Source: Microbacterium sp. SORGH_AS_0969 (GTDB lineage Bacteria > Actinomycetota > Actinomycetes > Actinomycetales > Microbacteriaceae). From it: a stretch of 64,000 nucleotides of DNA. A program made the position numbers and the translations under genes. The DNA is taken from positions 3,782,001-3,846,000 of the forward strand of contig NZ_JAUTAG010000001.1 in the NCBI RefSeq assembly GCF_030818255.1, read 5' to 3'. The notes below the pieces were generated by a model. That model was not told the DNA's origin. It was given only the letters and a program-made list of their open reading frames with translations, and did not search any database. Below, piece by piece: positions 35,335 through 44,789 of the stretch. The stretch's first letter is position 1. Each line of letters starts with the position of its first letter.

Positions 35335-35865
35335 TCATCGCGCGGTGATGCGCGGAGGGCGCGCACCGCCGACGGGAAGGTGCCCGAGGCGGGCACCGAG
35401 GACGAGGTTTCGAGCGGCGCGGTTCGCGGCGAAGACGAGCAGGATGACACCGGTGCCGGTGACCCCGTGGGCGCCCATCGCCGTGGCCGCGACGTCGATC
35501 CCGACACGGACGAGCAGAAGGGCGGCCCAGAGGGCGAGCCCCCACCACCCGGTGCGGGATTCGACGACAGCTCCCTCGCCGCGACGGCCGGTGACGCGTT
35601 GCTCCAGCGGGCGGAAGTGCGCGAGGGCACCCATCCACGCGCCGACGCCAAGGGCGAGGACGAGTTCGATCACGAGGACGGCGACATCGAGGCCGCCGAT
35701 CGCGAGGTCTCCCCGCGCCAGATTGACGACGCCGAGGACCGCGAGGATGAGCGGGGTGCGCCACAATTTCGCCGGGGAAACCGGACGCCACGTGGTCTGT
35801 CGGTACCCGAGCCAGCCGACGAGCAGGACGATGAGGACGATGTCCGCGAGCGTTTCGAGGTTCAT
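35335..35865 (-). CDS. CcdC/DUF1453-like membrane protein
   Basis: The 176-residue protein has about five helices, starting with [22 protein letters not shown] and containing [18 protein letters not shown]. This resembles CcdC-type/DUF1453 proteins. It ends 8 bp before the kinase gene and probably forms one operon with the two-component system, perhaps as a sensing accessory. The family match is by eye. Confidence 0.6.
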   Translation of the reverse strand: MNLETLADIVLIVLLVGWLGYRQTTWRPVSPAKLWRTPLILAVLGVVNLARGDLAIGGLDVAVLVIELVLALGVGAWMGALAHFRPLEQRVTGRRGEGAVVESRTGWWGLALWAALLLVRVGIDVAATAMGAHGVTGTGVILLVFAANRAARNLVLGARLGHLPVGGARPPRITAR

Positions 35866-35936
35866 GCTTCGAGACTCGTCTCCGCGCGCTCGCGCGACTT
35901 CCTCCGCCGGGGTGGAGAAAGGGTGGAGATCGCCCG

Positions 35937-36605
35937 TCAGGCGAACCCCGTCTTCAACGCGTCGAGGTGCGCGCGGGTCGCGGCGGCGGCGATCTCGGGA
36001 CGACGGTCGCCGATCGCCGCGACGACGTCGGCGTGGGCGTCGTGGTCACGGCCCTCGTCCGCGACGGGGCGCAGGCGCAGCATGTCGACCATCGCTCGGC
36101 GCACGCGCGGGACGAAGCCGTCGAACATCTCGGTGAGCACGTCGTTGTGCGCCGCGACGACGATCGCGCGGTGCAGCACCATGTCGGCATCCACGTGTTC
36201 CTCGACGCTCTGCCCTGGCGCCGTGCGCTCCGCCAGTGCGCGTTTGATGGCACGCAGGTCGGACGGGGTGCGTCGCACGGCCGCGAGCGCGGCCGCCTCG
36301 ACCTCGATCGCCGTCCGCGCCTCGAGGACCGTGACGATATCGGCGCGGCGGAGCACCTGCTCCCAGTCCTCGGGCACGTCGACAGCGGTGACGTACACGC
36401 CCGATCCGTGTCGCGAGTCGAGCACGCCGCGACCCGCGAGCTGCCGGATCGCCTCGCGCACGGTGGAGCGCCCCACGCCCAGCTGCGGCGCGAGGGTCGT
36501 CTCGCCCGGGAGCTTGGCACCCAGCGCCCACTCCCCCGCCCGGATGCGCGCCAGCAGCACGTCGGCAGCCTGGTCGGCCAGGGGTACGCGTTTCAGGTCC
36601 GGCAT
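35937..36605 (-). CDS. GntR-family (FadR subfamily) transcriptional regulator
   Basis: This is a 222-residue regulator. The N-terminal winged helix ([35 protein letters not shown]) is followed by an all-helical FCD ligand domain with metal/ligand residues near [17 protein letters not shown] and [12 protein letters not shown]. It is divergent from leuA with an inverted repeat just outside its start codon. It may autoregulate or control leuA, although leader-peptide attenuation already regulates leuA. Confidence 0.88.
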   Translation of the reverse strand: MPDLKRVPLADQAADVLLARIRAGEWALGAKLPGETTLAPQLGVGRSTVREAIRQLAGRGVLDSRHGSGVYVTAVDVPEDWEQVLRRADIVTVLEARTAIEVEAAALAAVRRTPSDLRAIKRALAERTAPGQSVEEHVDADMVLHRAIVVAAHNDVLTEMFDGFVPRVRRAMVDMLRLRPVADEGRDHDAHADVVAAIGDRRPEIAAAATRAHLDALKTGFA

Positions 36606-36611
36606 CCTGAC

Positions 36612-36630
36612 TCCTCAACTTGTCTGAGGA
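36612..36630. promoter_or_regulatory. inverted repeat TCCTCA-N7-TGAGGA, candidate GntR operator
   Basis: Perfect 6-base arms with a 7-base spacer lie 7 bp upstream of the GntR-type start and 20 bp upstream of the leuA leader start. The arm and spacer geometry is similar to FadR-type operators, and the position would let the bound regulator block both directions. No binding data are available. Confidence 0.45.
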
Positions 36631-36649
36631 CTTATGCTACCGTCTCCCC

Positions 36650-36697
36650 ATGTCCTTCCGCGGATTCCTCCTTCTTCGTCGCCACGACGGGGCCTGA
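36650..36697 (+). CDS. leuA leader peptide (15 residues, LLL)
   Basis: The small frame encodes [15 protein letters not shown] and stops at TGA 36695-36697. Three consecutive leucine codons (CTC CTT CTT) are followed by RR. This is the layout of actinobacterial leuA leader peptides, where scarcity of charged tRNA-Leu stalls the ribosome. The stop lies inside the hairpin region that precedes leuA. Confidence 0.82.
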   Translation: MSFRGFLLLRRHDGA

Positions 36698-36725
36698 CCA
36701 GACCGGCTCCCCGTCGTGGAGCCGG
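36682..36725 (+). promoter_or_regulatory. leuA attenuator: two mutually exclusive hairpins
   Basis: Hairpin 1 pairs CCACGACGGGG (36682-36692, overlapping the last leader codons) with CCCCGTCGTGG (36709-36719), 11 perfect base pairs. Hairpin 2 pairs CCGGCTCC (36703-36710) with GGAGCCGG (36718-36725), 8 perfect pairs around a 7-base loop. They share 36709-36710 and 36718-36719, so only one can form. A ribosome finishing the leader masks the left arm of hairpin 1 and favours hairpin 2. There is no T-run, so the downstream effect may be Rho- or translation-dependent. Confidence 0.75.
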
Positions 36726-36770
36726 ACGCTGCGCCGGTCGCCCCCGCGACACCCCGAGGAACCGAGAAAC

Positions 36771-38471
36771 ATGACCACCTGGAACAGGCAGCGCCCCTCG
36801 CGCATGCCCTCTCACCGCTACACCGACGTCTACTCGCGCGTCGACGTCCCCCTGGCCGACGCCGAACGGCAGTGGCCGACGCGCCGCATCACCGAGGCAC
36901 CGCTGTGGGTCCCCGTCGACCTGCGCGACGGCAACCAAGCGCTCTCCGAACCCATGGACCCCGAGCGCAAGCGCCTCTTCTTCGACCTCATGGTCCGGAT
37001 GGGCTACACCGAGATCGAGGTGGGCTACCCCTCCGCCTCACAGACCGACTTCGACTTCGTCCGGCTCATCGCCGAGAGCGACATCGCTCCCGACGACGTC
37101 ACGATCGTCGTCTTCACCCCGGCGCGCCGCGACCTCATCGAACGCACGGTCGCCTCGATCAGCGGCATCCGGAACGAGGTGGTCATCCACCTGTACACCG
37201 CGACGGCTCCGACCTGGCGCGAGACCGTGCTCGGCAAGGATCGCGACGAGCTGCGCGAGCTCATCCTCGCCGGGGGCCGCGACGTCTGGGAGCTCGCGGG
37301 GCACCTTCCGAACGTGCGGTTCGAGTTCTCGCCCGAAGTGTTCACCCTGACCGAGCCCGACTACGTCCTCGAGATCTGCGACGCGATGACGGAGCTGTGG
37401 GATGCCACGCCCGAGCGTCCCGTCATCCTGAATCTGCCGGCCACGGTGGAGGTCGCCACCCCGAACGTGTACGCGGACCAGATCGAGTACATGCACACCC
37501 ACCTCGCCCGTCGGGATGCCGTGATCCTCTCCGTGCATCCGCACAACGACCGCGGCAAGGGCGTCGCGTGCGCCGAACTGGCCGTGCTCGCCGGCGCACA
37601 GCGGGTGGAGGGTTGCATCTTCGGCAACGGGGAGCGCACCGGCAACGTCGACCTCGCGACCCTCGCGCTGAACCTGCACGCGCAGGGCGTGGATCCGATG
37701 GTCGACTTCTCCGACATCGACGGAATCCGCCGGGTCGTGGAGCACTGCAACAGACTCGAGCTCTCGCCCCGGCATCCGTATGTCGGAGACCTCGTGCACA
37801 CCGCCTTCAGCGGAACGCATCAGGATGCCATCCGCAAGGGCTTCGCCGAACACCGCGACCGGGCCCTCGCCGAGGGCCGCGACGAGCGCGAGATCGCGTG
37901 GCGCGTGCCCTACCTGCCGATCGACCCGGCGGACATCGGTCGCACGTACGACGCCGTGATCCGCGTCAACTCCCAGTCCGGCAAGGGCGGTATCGCGTAC
38001 CTGCTCGAGACGACCTACGGTCTGGAGCTCCCCCGCCGCCTGCAGATCGACCTGTCGCGCCAGGTGCAGCGGCACACCGACCGCACGGGCGACGAGGCCA
38101 CGGCCGACGACATCTGGGTGATCTTCGCCGAGGCGTACCTGTCCGGCCCCGACGAAGCCGTGCGGGTGACGTCGCTGCGGGTCGACGCAGGCGCGGAGGT
38201 GGCGGTCGAGGTCGACGGCATCGAGTATCGCGGTGTCTCCGAGACGGGCCCGGTCGATGCGGTCGTCGGCGCTCTGGACCGCGGCGGCATCGCGCTCGAG
38301 ATCCTGTCGCTGCACCAGAGCTCACTGCGGGCGGGAGCGGATGCCGAGGCCCTCACGCTTCTCGAGTACCGCGGCCCCGACGGCCCCGCGTGGGTCGCGG
38401 GGCGGAACGGCTCCGTGCTCACCGCCTCGGTGGACGCAGTGGTGCGGGCCGCGAACGCGAGATCGCGATGA
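36771..38471 (+). CDS. leuA: 2-isopropylmalate synthase
   Basis: The 566-residue enzyme condenses acetyl-CoA with 2-oxoisovalerate, the first committed step of leucine synthesis. The metal-binding DLRDGNQ is at residues 50-56, HPHND at 256-260 and GNGERTGN after it; [12 protein letters not shown] and the C-terminal LeuA regulatory (leucine-binding) domain are also visible. The length and the start [13 protein letters not shown] are typical of the long actinobacterial type. GAGGAA precedes the ATG. Control by a leader peptide/attenuator is visible upstream, in addition to expected feedback inhibition. Confidence 0.95.
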   Translation: MTTWNRQRPSRMPSHRYTDVYSRVDVPLADAERQWPTRRITEAPLWVPVDLRDGNQALSEPMDPERKRLFFDLMVRMGYTEIEVGYPSASQTDFDFVRLIAESDIAPDDVTIVVFTPARRDLIERTVASISGIRNEVVIHLYTATAPTWRETVLGKDRDELRELILAGGRDVWELAGHLPNVRFEFSPEVFTLTEPDYVLEICDAMTELWDATPERPVILNLPATVEVATPNVYADQIEYMHTHLARRDAVILSVHPHNDRGKGVACAELAVLAGAQRVEGCIFGNGERTGNVDLATLALNLHAQGVDPMVDFSDIDGIRRVVEHCNRLELSPRHPYVGDLVHTAFSGTHQDAIRKGFAEHRDRALAEGRDEREIAWRVPYLPIDPADIGRTYDAVIRVNSQSGKGGIAYLLETTYGLELPRRLQIDLSRQVQRHTDRTGDEATADDIWVIFAEAYLSGPDEAVRVTSLRVDAGAEVAVEVDGIEYRGVSETGPVDAVVGALDRGGIALEILSLHQSSLRAGADAEALTLLEYRGPDGPAWVAGRNGSVLTASVDAVVRAANARSR

Positions 38472-38493
38472 CCGTCCCGCCTAGCATCGACAT

Positions 38494-41214
38494 ATGGGGG
38501 ACGAAGGTCGACACAAGAACGCCCTGTACCGCACGAGATGGATGGTGCCCGTCGTCGCGATCGCGCTCGCGGCGCTGTCCGCGGGGCTCGCCCAGGTGGC
38601 GCAGGCGCACATCCTCGCCCGGCCCGACAAGCCGATCACCTTCCTCGTCGAGGGCGACCTCCCGTTCGGCATCACCCAGGAGACCGTGGATGCCGCGGCC
38701 CGAGGCCGCGCCCTGAGCTACGAGCCGTTCACGGTGCTGGTCGTCGAGCGCGACCTCACCTGGGACGAGTACGAGAACGGCGAGCTCCCGCGCGGCGCCG
38801 ACGTGATGGTGTCGGTGGTGATCGATCCCAACGATCCCGACCTCGTCCTGCCCGACGTCTCTCGCGCCTCGGTGGCGAAACGCCTCGAGGGAGACGGATG
38901 GAACCCGAACTACTCGGCGGCCGTCGACATCCGCGAGGCCTTCCTCAACAACGTGACGCAGGGCCAGGGGCCGGGCGCCGTCGTCGGCGCGGCGCTGACG
39001 GCGGCGTCACGGGCTTTCGACGGCGGCCCCCGGTCGCCCGCGCTCTGGGTCTCGCTCGGGGCGCTGCCCCTGCTCGTCGGACTGTTCCTGATGGTGCTCT
39101 GGGCGCGCTACCTGGCGCGTGAACGGAACCGCCGGAGAACCTTCTCGCGCGCCCGGCTCGAGCTCGCCCGCGTCGTGCTCGAGCTCGACATCCTCGAGGC
39201 GCACGTCGACATCGCCGGCGCCGAGCTCGATCGGGGCACCGACAGCCGCGGCCGCACCATCGCGAAGGACGTGAAGGGAAGACTGCAGAAGGACTGGTCG
39301 GCGATCCGCAAAGAGAGCCTGAAGCTCGCCCACGAGGAGCAGGTCCTCACGCGCGAGCTGCTCGACCCGTCGACCCGCGTGCACGAGCGCGGTGCCCCCG
39401 AGAAACCGCTCGACCTCGCGACCTTCGCGACGCGCACGGCGGCTCTGCGCCGTCGCGCCGATGCGCTCGTCGCCGCCTCGTCGCTGCGCGTCGGGCACGC
39501 CGCGGGCGGCACGATTCTCGGACACATCGCCCTGACCTCGACGCTCGCCGTCGACGACATCCTCGCCCGCCCCGAGTTCCTCTCGGAGAAGGAGATCGAA
39601 ACGCTCGGCCGCCAGCGGCGCGACCTGCTCGCTCTCGTCCGCGAAGCCGACACGACGTTCGGCGATGAGAACGGACCCGAGGTCGTCGTGCGCCACGTCG
39701 AGCTGATGAAGCGGTGGCGCGAGGCCGAACGCCGCCTCTCCGTCACGCTGGCCAGGATCGAGAACCGTCTCGAGAAGAAGGTGCCGCGCGGCACGACCTC
39801 GCACATCGCCGCCGGGGCTTTGGACCGGCGTCTCGAGGATCGGGCGCGCATCGCCACGGGAGGCGCCGCCGAGACCCTCGACGAGCTCCGTGCCTCCCTC
39901 GACCTGACCCCGCGCAAGGGCCTCCCGCCGGCGCACCATGCCGAACGGATCCTGCTCATCGGCGACGCGATCGACGCCGCGAAGAGGGGCGCCACTCCTC
40001 CGCGGCGGTCGGGGTCCGGCATCCGGGTCGACAAGCTCGCACCGGACTTCGTCCCCCTCGCCGTCGCCGGCATCCCCTTGATCGCCGCCCTCATCGCCGG
40101 CTTCACGGCGACGTCGGCAATGGAGCGCAGCGACGCCACCTACGGACGCGAGCTGACCGGCGACGTCCCTCTCGCCAGTCTCGAGGTCGTCGGTGACCCC
40201 ACCCTCCTGCCGACCTACAACAACGCCGAGGATGCCGAGCGCGAAGACCCCAACATCGACACGCTGTCGCTGGAGGTCGTTCGGGATGCCATGGAGCGCA
40301 CGGCCCAGCGCAGCGACGACGACGCACTGCTTCCGGAGCGAATCGATCTGGTCGTGCCCCTCCTCCCGATCGACGACTACGTCACGGTGCGCCCGAACCC
40401 CGAGGTCGAGGGAGGTGTGAAGCTCGACTACTTCGAGCTGCTGGAGGCCTACGCCCGCATCAAGGAAGAGGTCGAGGCCGAGGTGCCCGGAACGCTCGAC
40501 CCGGCGACGGGCGACGTGCGAGCCGGACACGCGATCCTTCCTTTCTGGATCCAGGACGACGGCTCGTACGGGGTCGGCCTCCCCCTGACCGGGACACTCA
40601 GCACCGGGACGGAGAGCCGGCTCGGGGCGTACGACTTCCTCGCGACGGAGCCCCGTTTCACGAATGAACCCGGCGAGGACTGGGCGAATCCCGCGGGCTG
40701 GGTCGTGGCATCCGAGATGATCAAACTCGGCCGCCAGCTGGAGTACAACGACCTCCGCGTGAGCTCCCTCTCCCCCGCGACGCTGTTCTGGGTCGTCGCC
40801 CTCGCGACGTGGACCGGCGTTCAGACCCTCGCGATGATCGTGTGGTCACTCGCCCAGCTGCTCCTGCGCGGGGTCGGATCCCGCCGGACGCGCGCTCAGC
40901 TGCGAGAGCTGCGCGGCAAGCTCAACACGCTCGCGATGGGTCTCGATCTGTCGAGACTGGATGCCGTCGCCGTCCTGGGAACGGCCGATGGTCACCGGGG
41001 ACGAGCGGCCGAGGCCGACCAGCAGCTCTACGAGACGGTCCTGTTCACCGCCTGGCGCGAGGTGCAGGCGCTCGAGGCCCTGCCCCGCCGCGAGCAGCGG
41101 GGCCCGGAGTGGCGGCAGCGCGTCGAGCGGATGAGTGCCGTGATCGATGCGCTCGCCGTGCGCGAGGCAGGGGTCGCGGAGCGGGCACTGGTGTTGGTGC
41201 GGTCGTACAGCTGA
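38494..41214 (+). CDS. large hypothetical membrane protein (DUF5129-like)
   Basis: The 906-residue protein has helices near 16-38, 181-207, 517-545 and 757-790. A first extracytoplasmic domain (about 40-180) contains an ERDLTWDEYENGELPRG stretch. A long charged, probably coiled-coil cytoplasmic segment (about 210-515) and a second acidic extracytoplasmic domain (545-757) follow. The layout and N-terminus recall DUF5129 proteins of Microbacteriaceae, but I do not recognise it firmly and propose no function. It starts 22 bp after leuA and its codon usage matches the host. Confidence 0.65.
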   Translation: MGDEGRHKNALYRTRWMVPVVAIALAALSAGLAQVAQAHILARPDKPITFLVEGDLPFGITQETVDAAARGRALSYEPFTVLVVERDLTWDEYENGELPRGADVMVSVVIDPNDPDLVLPDVSRASVAKRLEGDGWNPNYSAAVDIREAFLNNVTQGQGPGAVVGAALTAASRAFDGGPRSPALWVSLGALPLLVGLFLMVLWARYLARERNRRRTFSRARLELARVVLELDILEAHVDIAGAELDRGTDSRGRTIAKDVKGRLQKDWSAIRKESLKLAHEEQVLTRELLDPSTRVHERGAPEKPLDLATFATRTAALRRRADALVAASSLRVGHAAGGTILGHIALTSTLAVDDILARPEFLSEKEIETLGRQRRDLLALVREADTTFGDENGPEVVVRHVELMKRWREAERRLSVTLARIENRLEKKVPRGTTSHIAAGALDRRLEDRARIATGGAAETLDELRASLDLTPRKGLPPAHHAERILLIGDAIDAAKRGATPPRRSGSGIRVDKLAPDFVPLAVAGIPLIAALIAGFTATSAMERSDATYGRELTGDVPLASLEVVGDPTLLPTYNNAEDAEREDPNIDTLSLEVVRDAMERTAQRSDDDALLPERIDLVVPLLPIDDYVTVRPNPEVEGGVKLDYFELLEAYARIKEEVEAEVPGTLDPATGDVRAGHAILPFWIQDDGSYGVGLPLTGTLSTGTESRLGAYDFLATEPRFTNEPGEDWANPAGWVVASEMIKLGRQLEYNDLRVSSLSPATLFWVVALATWTGVQTLAMIVWSLAQLLLRGVGSRRTRAQLRELRGKLNTLAMGLDLSRLDAVAVLGTADGHRGRAAEADQQLYETVLFTAWREVQALEALPRREQRGPEWRQRVERMSAVIDALAVREAGVAERALVLVRSYS

Positions 41215-41278
41215 GAACGGGCCGGAGAGTCACCGCTTCCTCACTCCCCTTCTTCTCCCTCACGCGACTTCTTCTCCC

Positions 41279-42250
41279 TCACGCGACGCGAGGTCGCCGC
41301 CGCGGTGCCCGGAACAGCCACGCGACGGGCGACGTGGACGAGTGCCGTGCCAGCACGGAGGACGTGAGGAGTCCGACCACCAGGTTGGCGACGACGAGCC
41401 ACAGCCCCAGCGGCACGGGGAGCATCGTCGCGATCTGGCCGACCGCCACCATCGCCGGAAAGTGCGCGAGATAGAAGACGATCGAGTTGCGCCCCATCCA
41501 GGCGACCGAGCGGCCCACGGTCGTCGAGATGAGGCTGGGCGCGACGCGGCTTGCGACGATCGCGGTGAGGAAGATCATCGCGAAGACAGCGGGTGCGGTG
41601 ATGATCGAGAACTGGAAGAAGTGCCTGTCGCTCACGGCACTCAGCGTCACGGAGGCGGTCGTGAACACCAGGGCCACACCGGATAGGGCGAGAATCCACG
41701 CGGCCCGAGCGCGCAGAATGCGCGGCATGACGCCGGCGAGAAAGTATCCCCCGAAGAAGAACACGGCGAAGAATGCCACCCTCCCGAGCATCGAATCACC
41801 TTCGACCGCCGAGATGACCGCGGCCGGCAGGATCACGATCGGCCACGCCAGCCTCGTCGCGAGGGGTGCGACGACGACATACGCGAGGAGGAAGAAGATG
41901 AACCAGAGATATCCCGTGGCGATCCACGACCGCGCGGAGAGGATCGAGCCATCGGGGAACGGAAAGGTCAACAGGTAGAGCGCGGACCACACGAGATACG
42001 GCCACAACAGAGTGCGAGCCTTGCCTCGGTAGTAGTCGCGGAGATCCTTTCGACGTCCTCGCGTGAGCAGCATGCCCGACAGAAACATGAGCGTGGGCAT
42101 CCGCCACGGCAAGAAGATCTCGTTGACGAGGAACAGCCAGACGGGCATTTCCCATCCGAGATAGGCCGGGAGGGACGAGGCGTGCCAGAGCAAGAGGAGC
42201 ACGACCACCACCCCGCGGAGGAGGTCCACCCAGCCGATGCGCTCAGTCAC
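41279..42250 (-). CDS. acyltransferase 3 family membrane protein
   Basis: The 323-residue protein has about nine to ten helices. The family start is RIGWVDLLRGVVVVLLLLWHA, and FLSGMLLTRGRRKDLRDYYRGKARTLLWPYLVW is characteristic, with the conserved His in the first helix. Such proteins O-acylate cell-surface glycans. The GTG at 42250 encodes the start. It lies downstream of the MarR-type gene behind an inverted repeat, so it is probably separately transcribed. Confidence 0.85.
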   Translation of the reverse strand: MTERIGWVDLLRGVVVVLLLLWHASSLPAYLGWEMPVWLFLVNEIFLPWRMPTLMFLSGMLLTRGRRKDLRDYYRGKARTLLWPYLVWSALYLLTFPFPDGSILSARSWIATGYLWFIFFLLAYVVVAPLATRLAWPIVILPAAVISAVEGDSMLGRVAFFAVFFFGGYFLAGVMPRILRARAAWILALSGVALVFTTASVTLSAVSDRHFFQFSIITAPAVFAMIFLTAIVASRVAPSLISTTVGRSVAWMGRNSIVFYLAHFPAMVAVGQIATMLPVPLGLWLVVANLVVGLLTSSVLARHSSTSPVAWLFRAPRRRPRVA

Positions 42251-42390
42251 GATTCATTTCATCGTGGAGATGCTCGCCTCATCGGAAGGGCGAGTCGCCC
42301 CCGGCGCCGCGCGCGTTTCGCGCTCCGCTCGAGATCGCCGCACCGGCACCAACAATCACCAGGGTCACCGACCGCGAGGAGACAACACCG

Positions 42391-42415
42391 GCTCGCTCCG
42401 AGGTCCGGAGCGAGC
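42391..42415 (-). terminator. hairpin after the MarR-type gene
   Basis: Perfect arms GCTCGCTCC (42391-42399) and GGAGCGAGC (42407-42415) enclose a 7-base loop, 54 bp past the MarR-type stop codon. It is GC-rich and has no T-run. The rest of this 218-bp gap shows no gene. Confidence 0.5.
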
Positions 42416-42468
42416 GCGCCGGATTTCACCCCGCCCCCGCTCATCGCGGTGGGCGCGATCACCACCCG

Positions 42469-42936
42469 TCAGAACGAGGCGGCTTCGCGCAGCCCCTCCC
42501 CGATCTGCGTCACCGCGGCGAGGATCGCGTCCTGATCGGAGTAGCCGAACAACCCCGAGAGCGCTCGGCCGTACAACCCGCGCAGCTGATCGACCACCTC
42601 GCGTCCACCGTCATCGAGCTGCAGAAGGGTGCTCCGCCGATCGCGAGGATTCGGCGCGCGACGGATGAGGTGCCGGGACTCCAACCGTTCGATCACCGCG
42701 CTCGCGAGGCTGCTGCCGGCCTGAAGGAATCGGGCGAGATCTTTCGGCGTCTGCGGCGGGCCGTCGACACCGAGGAATTTCAAGGCACGGAGATCGATCG
42801 GGTTGAGGTCGTGCTCCAGCGCAAGACACTGAAGAAGGTGCGCATTCTCGACCTGCATGCGGTACCACGCCGACACGATTGCTTCGGAACTCGCGGAGGG
42901 TGACGATTCCCTTCCGGGATTCTGCGCATACCCCAT
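42469..42936 (-). CDS. MarR-family transcriptional regulator
   Basis: The 155-residue regulator has a winged helix-turn-helix (LARFLQAGSSLASAVIERLE, then HLIRRAPNPRDRRSTLLQL), the wing motif being diagnostic of MarR. The upstream 160 bp are unusually AT-rich for this genome and contain TAGTCCAAACTA, a candidate operator, plus possible promoters for both directions. Divergent from the TasA-like gene, it probably controls that locus and itself. Confidence 0.85.
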   Translation of the reverse strand: MGYAQNPGRESSPSASSEAIVSAWYRMQVENAHLLQCLALEHDLNPIDLRALKFLGVDGPPQTPKDLARFLQAGSSLASAVIERLESRHLIRRAPNPRDRRSTLLQLDDGGREVVDQLRGLYGRALSGLFGYSDQDAILAAVTQIGEGLREAASF

Positions 42937-43099
42937 TCAGAAAGAATAGTCCAAACTATGTCTCACATTTTGAGTTACTAGTTTTACGTTCTTATAGTTC
43001 CGCTAGGCACTTTCCGGAGCGCCACGCGATCGAAGAACTACCCCGTCCGCCGCACGTGCTTTCTCCTCATTCGTCCTCCCCGTTCCAGGAGCCCTTCTC

Positions 43100-43714
43100 A
43101 TGCGCAGAACCGCTACCATCCCTTCGCGTCGTCTCGGCAAGATCGCGACGATCGCCGTCATCCCCCTCTCCCTCATCGCCGCCGGCGCGCTGGTCTCCAC
43201 CGCGTCGTACTCCGCCTTCTCGGCGACGACCTCGAACCCGTCCAACAACTGGTCGGCAGGTTCGGTGGGGCTCACCAACAGCTCACCCAACAGCGCGGCG
43301 TTCGACGCGACGAACCTCAAGCCGGGATCGACGGGCACCACCTGTGTCGCCGTCACCTCCACCGGTACCCTGCCGGCCGCCGTCAAGCTGTACGCGACGA
43401 ACGCGTCCCAGAGCCAGGGCATCGGCGACTGGCTGAATCTGACGGTGACCCAGGGCACCGGCGGCGGCAACGGCAGCTGCAACGACTTCTCGCCGATCTC
43501 GTCCGGCGCGTCCGTCTACGACAACACCCTCAGCTCGTTCGTGAACGGCGCCACGGACTACGGCAGCGGCGTGGGAAACTGGGCGCCCGCGGGCGGCAGC
43601 TCCCCCGAGACGCGCACTTTCCAGATCACGTACGCGCTCTCGACGAACGCCCCGTCGTCGATCATGGGCGCGACCGCCAACGTCAACTTCACCTGGGAAG
43701 CGCAAAATCAGTGA
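43100..43714 (+). CDS. TasA/camelysin-like secreted protein with SipW-type signal peptide
   Basis: This 204-residue protein begins with a basic, long signal segment (RRLGKIATIAVIPLSLIAAG, then ALVSTASYSAFSATTSNPSN) of the type cleaved by SipW-like peptidases. The mature part is small, Ser/Thr/Asn/Gly-rich and predicted beta, with two cysteines (TGTTCVAV and GNGSCNDF), like the TasA fibre family. It is directly followed by a SipW-like peptidase gene, which is the classical pairing. A role in fibres or biofilm matrix is inferred from the family. Confidence 0.78.
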   Translation: MRRTATIPSRRLGKIATIAVIPLSLIAAGALVSTASYSAFSATTSNPSNNWSAGSVGLTNSSPNSAAFDATNLKPGSTGTTCVAVTSTGTLPAAVKLYATNASQSQGIGDWLNLTVTQGTGGGNGSCNDFSPISSGASVYDNTLSSFVNGATDYGSGVGNWAPAGGSSPETRTFQITYALSTNAPSSIMGATANVNFTWEAQNQ

Positions 43715-43715
43715 G

Positions 43716-44768
43716 CTGAGGAGTCGCTCCACCGACGGCGCGGGCGGGTTCTTCACGACGGAGCCCGCCCGCCCGTCGTGGACCTGGCTCCGCTTCTGCG
43801 CGGTCATCTCCGCGCGAGCCGCGCTCGCCGTCGTCTTCGGCCTGACGTTCTGGGCCGTCGCGCCTCTCGCGATCGGATGGCAGACGACCACGGTCATGAC
43901 CGGCTCGATGCAACCCGCCATCCAGCCGGGCGACCTCGTCGTCAGCCGCCCCATCGACCCCGCCGAACTGCGCCCCGGTCAGGTCGTCCTCGTCGACGAC
44001 CCGGACCACTCCGAACGCCTCCGACTGCACCGCCTCCGGGCCATCGACGGCGCCGAGCTCACGACCAAAGGCGACGCCAACCCCGAGGCCGACTCGTCTC
44101 CGGTGGCCCGCGCCGACGTCCTCGGCATCGGCGCCCTCCGCGTCCCCTGGATCGGCATCCCGATCCAGCAGGCGCACGACGGAGATGTCGTCGCCCTCGC
44201 CACGACGGTCCTCGGACTCATCGTCGTCATCGCGATAGCTCTCGCTCCCCCGACCGCGCGGAACGACGGGGATCCTCCCGCGCCGCGCTCCGAGGTGCGC
44301 GACAGCCGACGGTCACAGGATGCCGATACGCGCCGCGCCAGGTCGCGGACGGTGGCCTTCGTCGCGGCGTTCACGGTTGCCGCCGTCGCCGCGGCTTCGC
44401 CGGCCCACGCGGCATCCTTCTCCGATCGCACGCATACGCTCGGGTCGGTCCGCGCGGCGACGGCTCAAGCGCCGTCGGATTTGACCTGCGAGAACAACTT
44501 CGACGGCTCCGTCACCGTCGGCTGGAGCTACGACGCCGAGACGCCCTCCAGCTTCGAGGTCCTCGTCGATGGCCGCGGCTCCATCGCCACCCTCGGGCCC
44601 GAAGCCCGCTCCGTCCAACTCCGGGCGAATACCCCGTTCTCGTTCGGTCGGACCTCCGTCGTCCGCGTCCGCACGAACCTCACGCCGACCTGGGGCGCGA
44701 CGAGCTCGGACTCGCGCAGCGTGACGACCGTGACGATCCTGTGGGTCGGCGTGGCGCGCTGCGCCTGA
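43716..44768 (+). CDS. SipW-like (S26B) signal peptidase fused to a secreted-type C-terminal domain; start codon unclear
   Basis: Counting from Met at 43896, catalytic Ser4 is in TGSMQPAIQPGD, His45 in RLHRLRAID and the TKGDANPEAD box at 57-66. This is a Ser/His signal peptidase of the SipW/ER type. An essential N-terminal helix lies upstream in the same frame (about 43845-43885), so the gene must begin earlier. However, no ATG, GTG or TTG exists in frame between 43713 and 43896; CTG 43716 is a candidate. After a membrane helix (100-120) comes a second hydrophobic segment with a SPAHAAS site (152-173) and an FN3-like domain with one Cys pair. Confidence 0.7.
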   Translation: MRSRSTDGAGGFFTTEPARPSWTWLRFCAVISARAALAVVFGLTFWAVAPLAIGWQTTTVMTGSMQPAIQPGDLVVSRPIDPAELRPGQVVLVDDPDHSERLRLHRLRAIDGAELTTKGDANPEADSSPVARADVLGIGALRVPWIGIPIQQAHDGDVVALATTVLGLIVVIAIALAPPTARNDGDPPAPRSEVRDSRRSQDADTRRARSRTVAFVAAFTVAAVAAASPAHAASFSDRTHTLGSVRAATAQAPSDLTCENNFDGSVTVGWSYDAETPSSFEVLVDGRGSIATLGPEARSVQLRANTPFSFGRTSVVRVRTNLTPTWGATSSDSRSVTTVTILWVGVARCA

Positions 44769-44789
44769 GCACCGGCCTTCCCGCGGCAG

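Noticed and set aside
41249..41287. Short duplication of CTTCTTCTCCCTCACGCGA
   Set aside because: Only two adjacent copies at the end of the acyltransferase gene. It may be simple slippage and is too small to interpret.
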